Source: Colocasia esculenta (Eukaryota; Streptophyta; Magnoliopsida; Alismatales; Araceae). From it: 64,000 bases of DNA. The translations under genes were made by a program, and so were the position numbers. Positions 34,767 to 46,856 of the stretch are shown here, piece after piece (the first letter of the stretch is position 1; each line of letters starts with the position of its first letter). The stretch covers positions 2,728,001 to 2,792,000 of the forward strand of contig CM024753.1 of the NCBI GenBank assembly GCA_014218235.1, written 5' to 3'. The notes beneath the pieces were generated by a model. It was not told the DNA's origin. It did not search any database and saw only the letters and a program-made list of their open reading frames with translations.

Positions 34767-36112
34767 TAGAAGTGACATTTTGTATTTTTCGTCCAGTTCA
34801 ATCTTTTGAAGAGCCCGGTTCGTCTCTATCTTTTATGACAGAGTTAAACTTAAAATTTGAAAGAAGAACGTACGTCCGGTTCATCTTTTGGAGAGTCCTT
34901 CGTCTCATCTTTTATGAGAGAAAACGTAAAATTTGAAAGAAGTAAACGTATGCATTACATAGTTAAACTAAAGAAACGTCTGCACAATTAACCTGAAGAA
35001 ACGTATCTATTAACGCTGAACGAAACGTATGTGCGCCGTGTGAACGCGATCGTTTCGTCGGCTCCGTTCTCCAACTCCCCCCACCTTTATGTGTACAAAC
35101 GTATGAATATAGAAGTAAACTATAAAGACTTTGGGACATCAAAAAATAAAGAGATAACGAGATGTGAGCCCACTTATTGACCCACTATCTAATGGCCCAA
35201 GAGTGCCCCATGCTGGGGTCATTTAAGGAACCTCTACCCCCCCCACTACAAAAGGTCTCCTTCCAAGAGCTTCCAGACTTGGCCTTTTTGCAACCTGGGA
35301 AAAGGGAGATAGGGTTGGCGTAAGGGGGAAGAAGCAAGGGGAGAAGAGGAGTCGGCTGGCCTTCTGCTGGTTCCTGGAAGTTCTGCGCAGCAACAAGGAG
35401 AGGAAGAAGAGAGGAAGACAGAGGGTGCTGCCTGCGTAGAAGGAAATAAAGGGAAAAGGCCAAGAAGAGGTTGCGCAAGCTGAGGAGAGAAGAAGAGGGT
35501 GAGAGGGCCGAGAGAGGAAAGAGAGAGAGAGTTTCTACATGTCTCATCATTCATCTTTTCCCTCCCCCTCCCCCTTTTATGTATGTCGGTCATTTAAGAC
35601 CCACTTGAAGTGACTAGAAATTTCTATATGTATAATAGAGCATGTTACTCTTCTCTTTATGAAATAGAATACATGCATGTGATTTAGCAGTTGTTTTTGC
35701 TGCTCCATCCGATGTTTTTCTGAAGTTTTGCTTACTGTTTCACTTCTTGATGAGCAGGGAAACCTCACTCCATTTGGGGGATGGATGTCCTTAATATCCG
35801 GTCCCCTGTGAGGAAAAGATATAACCCCCCCCCACCCAGCCGTGAGATTATTTCATCTCATTTCTGTTCTGCTTTTGGCTCCTTTCTGCCGTTTAAGCCT
35901 CCCATGTGCTGCGTTTTTGCTGAGTCTCTCTTGAATGTTTGCAGCCGAATCACCCCCAATTCGGAGTTCAGCACAAAGGGGTTGGGTAATTTAACACCCA
36001 TGCCCCGCTTAACCTGAATAAGTTATTTAGCATCAATATCCACCCACAGCATTAATCTTCCTGCTTTCCCGGGTTTGAAAAGAAGCCCAGAAATGAAGGT
36101 TTTCTGTTGAAG
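34711..36112. other. Unassigned spacer, partly LTR-like
   Basis: After (TA)n runs (34711-34765) there is a duplicated GGTTCATCTTTTG/GGTTCGTCTCTATCTTTTATGA-like pair at 34785-34940. The section 35190-35560 is a purine-rich leader-like stretch preceded by ACTACAAAAGG, and resembles the promoter-to-leader part of some LTRs. No ends or coding domain were recognised. Confidence 0.35.
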
Positions 36113-36925
36113 GCTCGTGGCCAACTCACAGCCTCGTGGCCAGCTCATGTTTCTGGTCAACTCATCATAGCCTCGTGGCCGACTCACAGCCTCGTGGCCA
36201 ACTCATGTTTCGGGCCGACTCATATCTTCGTGGCCGACTCACATGTTTCTGGCCAACTCACAGGCTCGTGCCCGACTCACATATTTCTGGCCAACTCCAC
36301 TGCTCCGTGGCCGACTCACATGTTTCTGGCCAATTCATAGCCTCGGGTAGACTCACATGTTTCTGGCCAACTCACTGCTTCGTGGCCGACTCACATGTTT
36401 CTGGCCAACTCACTGCTTTCGTGGCCGACTCACATGTTTCTGTCCAACTCATAGCCTCGTGGCCGACTCACATGTTTCTGGCCAACTCACTACTTCCGTG
36501 GCCGACTCACATGTTTCTGGCCAATTCTGCTTCGTGGCCGACTCTTACATGTTTCTGGCCAACTCCCTGCTTCGTGGCCGACTCACATGTTTCTGGCCAT
36601 CTCACTGCTCCGTGGCCGACTCACAGGTTTCTGGCCAATTCACTGCTTTGTGGCCGACTCACATGTTTCTGGCCAACTCACTGCTTCGTGGCCGACTCAC
36701 ATGTTTCTGGCCAACTCATTGCTTCGTGGCCGACACATGTTTCTGGCCAACTCACTGCTTCGTGGCCGACTCACATGTTTCTGGCCAACTCACTGCTCCG
36801 TGGCCGACTCACATGTTTCTGGCCAATTCACTGCTTCGTGGCCGACTCACATGTTTTTGGCCAACTCACAGGCTCGTGGCTGACTCTCATGTTTCTGGCC
36901 AACTCACCTGCTTGGTGGCCGACCC
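36113..36925 (+). repeat. 38-bp minisatellite
   Basis: About 21 head-to-tail copies of a ~38-bp unit containing GTGGCCGACTCACATG followed by TTTCTGGCCAACTCACTGCT, with small length changes. A 38-bp period is not a multiple of three and the unit has no stop codon in any plus-strand frame, so all three plus frames stay open across it. The resulting 238-297-codon frames with WPTH and ADSHVSGQ repeats are repeat artefacts, not proteins. Confidence 0.95.
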
Positions 36926-37315
36926 ACCTGGCAGTGCGCACGTTTTCCGCGATCTGCGACCGATCGGAGCGGCATTTCGCTGTCCAAAGAGACTGGGTTG
37001 CTCGGCACATATGTCAGTCCCTTCCGTAAAAATTTCGTGTCATTCTGACGTGATTTGGGTGCCGTCCCGTTGAGAGAGCTCGTGGCTGACTCACCTGGCC
37101 TACTGACCAACTTACTTGCCAGCACGCATGTTTTCCGCGATCTGGGACCGATCGGTACGGGAATTCACCCGTGTGAGAGTTCGGAATTGACTGGGACATA
37201 CCTCAGTCCCTCTTGTAAGAGTTTCACGACGTTCCTCTGTGATTTGGGCATTGTTCTGTCGCAAATGAAGGCTCCCGACTCACTCAGGCAGAACCGCTCA
37301 CCGTCAATTTGTGCA
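36926..37315 (+). repeat. ~188-bp repeat, two copies, adjoining the minisatellite
   Basis: TTTTCCGCGATCTG followed by GACCGATCGG occurs at about 36945 and 37133, 188 bp apart. Both copies continue with a CAGTCCCT block and a TGATTTGGG block. Between them lies GCTCGTGGCTGACTCACCTGG, which resembles the minisatellite unit, so the minisatellite probably grew from this part of the 188-bp repeat. Confidence 0.75.
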
Positions 37316-37584
37316 TGCTGAGCAGCTTTCTTGCCGACCCGCATAAAAACGAGACTCTACAAGGCCTCGGGTTAGATAATACGATATCTATGCCGGAGTT
37401 CCTGGACTCGTACATCACTGGCTTGTCCACCGGGCTATTTTCGATCTCGGTACTCTTCGGTTCTCCTGTAGCCATGCCTCGGGAACCTGTACCGTGTGCC
37501 ATTTGGGTAGCGCCGTGCACGGCCAATACCCTGTTTTGGTACCATCTCCATTATGGTGGATGGATACCGTGACCTCCCCCACAT
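37316..37584. other. Unassigned sequence at the edge of the satellite array
   Basis: Sequence without recognisable similarity to the satellite, the minisatellite or a gene. Satellite sequence starts at about 37585 with GATTCTTTCGATGAAGGGGTG, which is in the third monomer of the unit. Confidence 0.5.
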
Positions 37585-40500
37585 CCGATTCTTTCGATGA
37601 AGGGGTGGGAATAAACCGGAGGGGGTGACTATATTGGCGATGTTCGGGCACCCATATACACGACCTCGGGAGGAGATCTCGCGTCGAGTTTAACACGACT
37701 TTCGATGGCTGTGACTGGGCGGTGGCACGTGTGTGCTCCGCCAGTGATTCGCGTAATCGAGGGAGTCGCTACTGCCAAAAAACCTTAGAATAGGGGAGAT
37801 CGTCGGCTAGAATCACAAATTCAGAGTGCGAAACGAAGGTTTTTCGAACCCGAAATGACATCTTATCACCTGAGGCAATTAGGGGGCATCGAGCGCCTCT
37901 GAGTGCCAATTCCGAATTGGGGTCTTATAAGCGATTCCGATAACCGAGCGAAATGTTATGCCCGTTAAAGCAAAGGGGTGTCCGTATGCGATCGCATCGG
38001 CAGCCTGCGACCGCGCTCCAGGAGAGGAATTTGGGCGCCGGACCGGAAATCTCCGAATACGACCTATTACTGACCGGGTCGAAATGCCGATTCTGAATTG
38101 GGGCCTCGCGGGCGGTTCCAACCCTAGGGCAAATAAATATCCGCGTCCAACCGGAGGGTACGGCAGTCAGTGTACTAGTACACACGCTCAGGGGTATTTT
38201 GAACCCGGAACGGAATTCCGCAAAACAAGCGCCCTGTCGACCGTCTCGGAGTACCGATTCCGAATTGTGGTCACATAAGCGATTCCGATGCTCATGCGGA
38301 AAGTTATGCCGGATTCTTTCGCTGAAGGGGTGGGAATAAACAGGAGGGGGTGACTATATCGGCGAAGTTCGGGCACCCATATACACGACCTGGGGCGGAG
38401 ATCTCGCGTCGAGTTGAACACGACTTTCAATGGCTGTGACTGGGCGGCGGCGCGTGTGGGCTCCTCCAGTGATTCGCGTAATCAAGGGAGTCGCTACTGC
38501 CTAAAAACCTTAGAATAGGGGAGATCGTCGGCTAGAATCGCAAATTCGGAGTGCGAAACGAAGGTTTTTCAACCCCGAAATGACGTCTTATCGCCTGAGG
38601 CAATAACGGGGCTCGAGCGCCTCTGAGTGCCGATTCCGAATTGGGGTCTTATAAGCGATTTCGATAACCGAGCGAAAAGTTATGCCCTTTTGAGCGAAGG
38701 GGCGTCCGTATGCTCGCATCGGCAACCGGCGACCGCGGCTCCCAAGGAGGATTTGGGCGCCGAACCGGAAATCTACGAATGTGACCTTTTACTGACCGGG
38801 TCAAGTGCCGATTCTGATTGGGGCCTCGCGGGAGGTTCCGACCCACGCGAATAAATATCCGCGTCCCGACCGGAGGGTACGGCATTCGGTGTACTAGTAC
38901 ACACGCTCCGGGGGTATTTTGGCCTCGGAGCGAAATTCCGCAAAACCAGCGCCCTGTCGACCGTCTCGGAGTGCTGATTCCGAATTGTGGTCACATAAGG
39001 ATTCCGATGCCCGTGCGGAAAAGTTATCCCCGATTCTTTCGTTGAAGGGTTGGAATAAACCGGAGAGGGTGACTACATCGGCGATGTTCGTGCACCCATA
39101 TACACGACCTGGGGAGGAGATCTCGCGTCGAGTTGAACACAACTTTCGATGGCTGTGACTGGGCGGCGGCGCGTGTGGGCTCCGCCAGCGATTCGCGTAA
39201 TCGAGGAGTCGCTACTGCCAAAACCCTTAGAATAGGGGAGTCGTCGGCTAGAATCGCAAATTCGAGTGCGAAATGAATGTTTTTTCGACCCCAAACGACG
39301 TCTTATCATCTGAGCAATAGGGGCGTCGAGCGCCTCTAAGTGCCTTCCGAATTGGGGTCTTATAAGTGATTCCGATAACCGACGCGAAAAGTTATGCTCG
39401 TTTGAGCGAATGGGTGTCCTTATGCGATCGTATTCGGCAGCCCGCCGACCGCGCTCACCCGAAAGGAATTTGGCCGCCGAACCGGAAATCTCTGAATGCG
39501 ACCTTTTACTGACCGGGTGGAAGTGCGATTCTGAATTGGGGCCTCGCGGCGGTTCCGACCCTCGGCGAATAAATATCCACGTCCGACCGGAGGGTACGGC
39601 AGTCGGTGTATCGTACACACGCTCAGAAGGGTATTTTGGCCCTGGATGGAATTCCGCGAAACCAGTGCCCTGTCGACCGTCTCGAGTGCTGATTCCGACT
39701 GTGGTCACATAAGCGATTCCGATGCCCGTGCGGAAAGTTATTGCCTGATTCTTTCGCTGAAGGGGTGGGAATAAACGGGAGGGTGACTATATCGGCGATG
39801 TGTCGGCACCCATATACACGACCTGGGGAGGAGATCTCACGTCGAGTTGAACATGACTTTCGATGTGCTGTGACTGGGCGGCGGCGCGTGTGGGCTCCGC
39901 CAGTGATTCGCGTAATCGAGGGAGTCGCTACTACCAAAAAACCTTAGAATGGGGAGATCGTCGTCTAGAATCGCAAATTCGGAGTGCGAAACAAAGGTTT
40001 TTCCGACCCCGAAACGACGTCTTATCATCTGAGGCAATAAGGGGGCGTCGAGCGCCTCTGAGTGTCGATTCCGAATGGGGTCTTTAAGCGATTCCGATAC
40101 CGAGCGAAAGTTTATGCCCGTTCGAACGAAGGGGTGTCCTTATACGATCGCATCGGCAGCCCGCGACCGCGCTCCTCTCGGAGAGGAATTTGGGCGCCGG
40201 ACCGGAAATCACCGAATGCGACCTTTTACTAGCCTGGTCGAAGTGCCGATTTTTAATTGGGGCCTCGCGGGCGTTCCGACCCCGGCGAATATATCCGCGT
40301 CCGACCGGAGGGTACGGCAGTCGGTGTACTAGTACACACGCTCCGGGGGGTATTTTGGCCCTGGAACGGAATTCCGCGAAACCAGTGCCCTGTCGACCGT
40401 CTTGGAGTGCTGATTCCGAATTGTCGTCACATAAGCGATTCCGATGCCTGTGCGGAAACTTATGTCTGATTCTTTCGCTGAAGGGGTGGGAATAAACCGG

Positions 40501-43500
40501 AGTGGGTGATTATCGCATTGTTTCTGTTCGTTACCCATATACACGACCTGGGGAGAGATCTCGCGTTGAGTTGAACATGACTTTCGATGGCTGTGACTGG
40601 GCGCGGCACGTGCGTGCTCCGCCAGCGATTCGCGTAATCGAGGGAGCGCTACTGCCAAAAAACCTTAGAATAGAGGAGATCATCGTCTAATCGCAAATTC
40701 AGTGTGCGAAACGAAGGTTTTTTCGACTCCTAAACGACGTCTTATCGCCTGAGGCGATAAGGGGGCATCGAGCGCCTCTGAGTGCCGATTCCGAATTGGG
40801 GTCTTATAAGCGATTCCGATAACCGAGCGAATTTATGCCCGTTTGAGCGAGGGGTGTCCGTACGCGATCGCATCGGCAGCCTGCGACTGCGCTCACCCGG
40901 AGTGGAATTTGGCGCCGGACCGGAAATCTCTGAATGCGACCTTTTACTGACTGGTCGAAGTGCCGATTCTGAATGGGGCCTCGCGGGCGTTCCGACCCCC
41001 CGGGCGAATAATATCCGCGTCCGACCGGAGGGTACGGCACTCAGTGTACTAGTACACACGCTCGGGGGTATTTTAGCCCCGGAATGGAATTCCGCAAAAT
41101 AAGCACCCTGTCGACCGTCTCAGAGTACCGATTCCAATTGTGGTCACATTAGCGATTCCGATACTCGTGCAGAAAGTTATCCGGATTCTTTCGCTGAAGG
41201 GGTGGGAATAAACAGAGTGGGTGACTAACGGCGAGTGTTCGGGCACCCATATACACGACCTGGGCGGACATCTCGCGTCGAGTTGAACACGACTTTCGAT
41301 GGCTGTGACTGGGCGGCGGCGCGTGTGGCTCCTCCAGTGATTCCGTAATCAAGGGAGTCGCTACTGCCTAAAAACCTTAGAATAGGGGAGATCGTCGGCT
41401 AGAATCGCAATTTTTCGGAGTCGAAACGAGTGTTTTCGACCCCAAATGACGTCTTATCGCCTGAGGCAATAACGGGCTCGAGCGCCTCTGAGTCCCGATT
41501 CCGAATTGGGGTCTATAAGCGATATCGATAACCGAGCGAAAAGTATGCCCGTTTGAGAGAAGGGTGTCCGTATGCGATCGCATCGGCAGCCGACGACCGC
41601 GCTCCCGAGAGGAATTTGGGCGCCGACAATGAATCTACGAATGTGTTTTTTACTGACCGGTCGAAGTGCCGATTCTGAATTGGGCCTCGCGGGAGGTTCC
41701 GCCCCCGGGCGAATAATATCCGCGTCCGACCGGAGGGTACGGCAGTAGGTGTACAAGTACACACGCTCCGGGGGGTATTTTCGCCTCGGAGCGAAATTCC
41801 GCAAAACCAGCGCCCTGTCAACCATCTCGGAGTGCTGATTCCGAATTGTGGTCACATAAGCGATTCTGATGCCCGTGCGGAAAGTTATCCCCGATTCTTT
41901 CGTTGAAGGGGTTGGAATAAACCGGAGAGGGTGACTATATCGGCGATGTTCGGGCACCCATATACACGACCTGGGGAGGAGATCTCGCGTCGAGTTGAAC
42001 ACAACTTTCGATGGCTGTGACTGGGCGGCGGCACGTGTGGGCTCCGCCAGCGATTCGCGTAATCGAGGGAGTCGCTACTGCCAAAAAACCTTAGAATAGG
42101 GGAGATCGTCGGCTAGAATCGCAAATTCGGAGTGCGAAACGAATGTTTTTCGACCCCAAAACGACGTCTTATCATCTGAGGCAATAAGGGGGCGTCGAGC
42201 GCCTCTGAGTACCAATTCCGAATTGGGGTCTTATAAGTGATTCCGATAACCGAGCGAAAAGTTATGCTCGTTTGAGCGAAGGGGCGTCCTTATGCGATCG
42301 CATCGGCAGCCCGCGACCGCGCTCCCGGAAAGGAATTTGGGCGCCGAACCGGAAACTCCGAATGCGACCTTTTACTGACCGGGTCGAAGTGCCGATTCTG
42401 AATTGGGGCCTCGCGGGCGGTTCCGACCCTCGGGCGAATAAATATCCACGTCCGACCGGAGGGTACGGCAGTCGGTGTATTAGTACACACGCTCAGAGGA
42501 GTATTTTGCCCCGAATGGAATTCTCGAAACCAGTGCCCTGTCGACCTCTCAGAGTGCCGTTTCCGAATTGTGGTCACATATGCGATTCCGATGCCCGTGC
42601 GGAAGTTATGCCTGATTCTTTCCTGAAGGGTGGGAATAAACCGGAGGGGACTATATCGGCGATGTTCGGGCACCCATATACACGACCTGGGAGGAGATCT
42701 CACGTCGAGTTGAACACGACTTTCGATGTCTGTGACTGGCGGCGGCGCGTGTGGGCTCCGCCAGTGATTCGCGTAATCGAGGGAGTCGCTACTGCTAAAA
42801 AACCTTAGAATAGGGGAGATCGTCGTCTAGAATCGCAAATTCGGAGTGCAAAACGAAGGTTTTTCGACCCCGAAACGACGTCTTATCACCTGAGTCAAAA
42901 AGGGGGCGACGAGCGCCTCTGAGTGTCAATTCCGAATTGGGGTCTTTTAAGCGATTCCGATAACCGAGCGAAAAGTTATGCCCGTTCGAACGAATGGGTG
43001 TCCTTATGCGATCGCATCGGCAGCCCGCGACCGCGCACCCGGAGAGGAATTTGGGCGCCGGACCGGAAATCTCTGAATGTGACCTTTTACTAGCCTGGTC
43101 GAAGTGACGATTCTTAATTAGGGCCTCGCGGGCGGTTCCGACCTCCGGGGGAATAAATATCCGCGTCCGACCGGAGGGTACGGCAGTCGGTGTACTAGTA
43201 CACACGCTCCGGGGGGTATTTTGGCCCCGGAACGGAATTCCACGAAACCAGTGCCCTGTCGACCGTCTCGGAGTGCCGATTCTGAATTGTCGTCACATAA
43301 GCGATTCCGATGCCCGTGCGGAAAGTTATGTCTGATTCTTTCGCTGAAGGGGTGGGAAAACCCGAAGTGGGTGACTATATTGGCGTTGTTCGGGTACCCA
43401 TATCACACCTGGGGAGGAGATCTCGCGTTGAGTTGAACACGACTTTCGATGGCTGTGACTGGGCGGTGGCACGTGCGTGCTCCGCCAGCGATTCGCGTAA

Positions 43501-44714
43501 TCGTGGGAGTCGCTACTGCCTAAAAACCTTAGAATAGTGGAGATCTTCGTCTAGAATCGCAAATTTAGAGTGCGAAACGAAGGTTTTACGACCCCGAAAT
43601 GACGTCTTATAGCCTGAGGCTATAAGGCGGCTCGAGCCCCGCTGAGTGCCGATTCCGAATTGGGGTCTTATAAGCGATTCCGATAACCGAGCGAAAAGTT
43701 ATGCCCGTTTGAGCGAAGGGGTGTTCGTATGCGATCGCTTCGGCATCCCGCGACCGCGCTCCCGGAGAGGAATTTGGGTGCCGGACCGGAAATCTCCGAA
43801 TGCGGCCTTTTACTGACCGAGTCGAAGTGCCGATTCTGAATTGGGGCCGCGCGGGTGGTTTCGACCCCCGGGCGAATAAATATCCGCGTCCGACTGGAGG
43901 GTACGGCAGTCGGTGTACTAGTACACACGCTCCGGGGGGTATTTGGCCCCGGAACGAATTCCGCGAAACCAGTTCCCTGTCGACCGTCTCAGAGTGCCGA
44001 TTCCGAATTTGGTCACATAAGCGATTCCGATGCCGTGAGGAAAGTTACCCATTCTTTCGCTGAAGGGTGGGAATAAACCGGAGGGGGTGACTATATCGGC
44101 GATGTGGGCACCCATATACAACGACCTGGGCAGATATCTCGCATCGAGTTGAACACGACTTTCGATGGCTGTGACTGGCTGCGGCGTGTGTGGGCTCCGC
44201 CAGTGATTTGCATAATCAAGGGAGTCGCTACTGCCAAAAAACCTTAGAATAGAAGAGATCGTCGGCTAGAATCGCAAATTCGGAGTGCAAAATGAAGGTT
44301 TTTCGACCCCGAAACGACATCTTATCGCCTGAGGCGATAAGGGGTGTCGAGCGCCTCTGAGTGCCGATTCGTCTTATAAGCGATTCCGATAACCGAGCGA
44401 AAAGTTATGCCCATTTGAGCGAAGGGGTGTCCGTATACGATCGCATCGGCAGCCCGCGACCGCGCTCCCCGGAGAGGAATTTGGGCGCCGGACCGGAATC
44501 TCCGAATGCGATCTTTTACTGACCGGTCGAAGTGCCGATTCTGGTTGGGGCCTCGCAGGCGGTTCCGACCCCCGGGCAAATAAATATCCGCGTCCGACGG
44601 AGGGTACGGCAGTCGGTGTACTAGTACACACGCTCGGGGGTATTTTGTCCCGAAACTGATTCCGAAAACAAGCGCCCTGTCGACCGTCTCGGAGTACTGA
44701 TTCTGAATTGTGGT
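37585..44714 (+). repeat. ~725-bp satellite array, block 1
   Basis: Head-to-tail copies; the anchor GATCGCATCGGCAG (or a near form) lies at about 37989, 38713, 39427, 40149, 40866, 41577, 42297, 43013, 43735 and 44442. Each unit is made of four ~180-bp monomers, as shown by related phrases: GCGATTCCGATAACCGAG (1), GCGGTTCCGACCCCCGGGCG (2), GCGATTCCGATGCCCGTGCG (3) and GTGATTCGCGTAATCGAGGG (4). From about 38.7 to 44.7 kb units are shortened (~707-722 bp) by scattered single-base losses in homopolymers. The block ends at the first hAT insertion. Confidence 0.96.
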
Positions 44715-46856
44715 TGGGCTGTTCTGTCCGGTTTGTCCGTTTTTACAATTTTTTTGTAAAATCGAACCGAACCGAAATGGACCTTGACCGAACCGAACTG
44801 AACCGAATAATATGCTTGAACCGTTTTGTACCGAACCGAACTACTTCGGTTCGGTTCGGTTTCTTCAATTCGTTTGGGCCTTATGGCCTTGAATTGGACT
44901 TGTCTGTTTAACGTTTCTACTCATGGCTCACCACTTTGGAAATTTTTAAATAAAAAATGGCAAAAGATAAATGGTAAAAGAGGCCATCCTCCTCTCTCAC
45001 AATGTATTAAAACAACTCCTTGAAATGGAATTTTATTCTGAAACTAGAAAACTGCAAAGAGCGGTCTCATTTCATATGGATCATGTACCTGTATGTGCAA
45101 GAGTCACTGTCAAAACACCACATCATTTTTTTTCTGAACATCCCAATCATGTTAACAGCCGAATTAACAAGTGCAACCTGCTTGGCCAGGCAGTGCTTAT
45201 TGGAGTTGAAGCATCACATCAGCCCAATGGAACACAGCACCATGATATATACCAAAGCCACAAGATTCTAATTTAAATCAGCTCAATGGCCAGACAATGC
45301 TTATTTACATATAGTTGATATTACAAAGTTCTGTAAATTTGCCAAAAAAAATCCAGTCTTCAATCAGCTTAGAACGTAAGTAGAGCTAGTTTGAAAAGAA
45401 AAAGTGCCACATTATTAGTTCTCTTTTTTGGCATTTAGAATGCATACTCCATCTGGGGCACTTAACAGTTTTTGTTGTCATAAGAGAGCCGGCTTTTGCT
45501 GTCATAAGAGAGCCAGTACACAAGGAGTGGCTTATTTCTTACCCTCCATGTACACTAGGACGGGTTGTAGGTTCAAATCCCATGGGGAGCAGGTTTACAG
45601 AATTTTGAAGGACACTGTAATAGGCTAGTTTTCCAAAAGAAAAAAGGTAATGGCGTAATGCGGAGCGAGACATGGCAAAAATTGTTTATGTGCGACCACA
45701 TAGATGGATACCTGAAGGAGTATGGGGAGGAAGATGATCCCTGTTGAAGCAGTTGGGTCAAAGACTCAAGGGGCCTCAGGGACTGGCTCAGGAGAAAGGA
45801 GTAGGTCTGTCTTTAAGGAACAAATGATTATTTGCAACTTAATTTCTATTTAAATCTAGACCCAATGAAGTCTGAGTCATTGGGGATATTATGCCTACCT
45901 ACCTGCTTAGGCTCATTGGCTCAGAGGAGGTATGAGTAAGCTCTAGCAGGCCTTGAAGGTCCAGATCGGAATCATCGGATTGACATTAGGTTATCAGAAG
46001 GGGCCTTACTCTGCTTGTAATGACTGTTTTAGAAGGTTGCGCTCAGAAAATGGTGGTACTTTCTTTTAGGGAGAACAGTGTTGGACTGTTGTCTGCCGCA
46101 TGATTGGCGTCCCAAGGGCTCGAGGAAAGGGGAAACAGAGACATTCGCACAAAAAAAGTGTGTGTGTGAGAGAGAGAAACCTCGCCTCTGTCAAACCCCG
46201 ATCTCCTCGCCGCCGTCAAATCCGGTCTCCTCGCCGGTCGCCTGCCATGGCCATGGAATAGGGTATGAGAGAGTAGATAGAGAGTTTGAGAGAATAGAAC
46301 AAAAAGAGATCAAGATGAGAGAACCAGACCTCGTCCCTGTGTCAAACCCCCTTCCTCGCCACCGTCAGACCCTGCCTCCTCGCCGGCGTCGCCGCCGTGG
46401 TCTCCTTGCCACAGCCCACAGCTCACTGCTCGCGCCGCTTGCCCGTCTGCCGTCCGGCCCATCCCCGTCCGCGGCGCCGTGCTGACTGCAGCTGCAGCCT
46501 TCGCCTTGGCTGGTTGGCCCTTGCGGCCTTGCCGGCTGACCTTCACGCCTTCGCTAGTCGAAGCAGCTCTGCAGCGCCGCAGGCCCGCAGCAACCAACAG
46601 AGCAACCCACCTCCAAACTCCAAAGTGGGCATACGCATTGCGGCATTGGGATGTTAGGGTGGGTGGGTTTGAGGTTTTCGGTTCAAACGGTCAAGTCCGG
46701 TTTTTGTAATGAGGCACCCGAACCGAACCGGATTTTGGTCTTCGGTTCGGTACGGTTCGTAGACCCGACCAATTGTGATGTGAAACCGAACCGAACCGAA
46801 CAATTCGGTTCGGTTCAGTTCGGTTCAACGGTTTGAACCGAATACGTACAGCCCTA
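44715..46856. mobile_element. Non-autonomous hAT element, copy 1
   Basis: A 2142-bp insert inside a satellite unit. The ends are TGGGCTGTTC (a one-base-short form of TAGGGCTGTTC) and GTACAGCCCTA. The 8-bp duplication ATTGTGGT (44707-44714 and 46857-46864) is the size made by hAT transposases. Subterminal regions are rich in CGGTT/AACCG words. No transposase frame was found. Compared with copy 3, an ~80-bp segment is missing near 45110. The GC-rich part at 46180-46620 resembles a gene leader or captured host exon, but its open frames have no recognised domain. Confidence 0.92.

Noticed and set aside
36136..37029. 297-codon frame with repeated ADSHVSGQ-like residues
   Set aside because: It is produced by the 38-bp minisatellite, which is open in all three plus frames.
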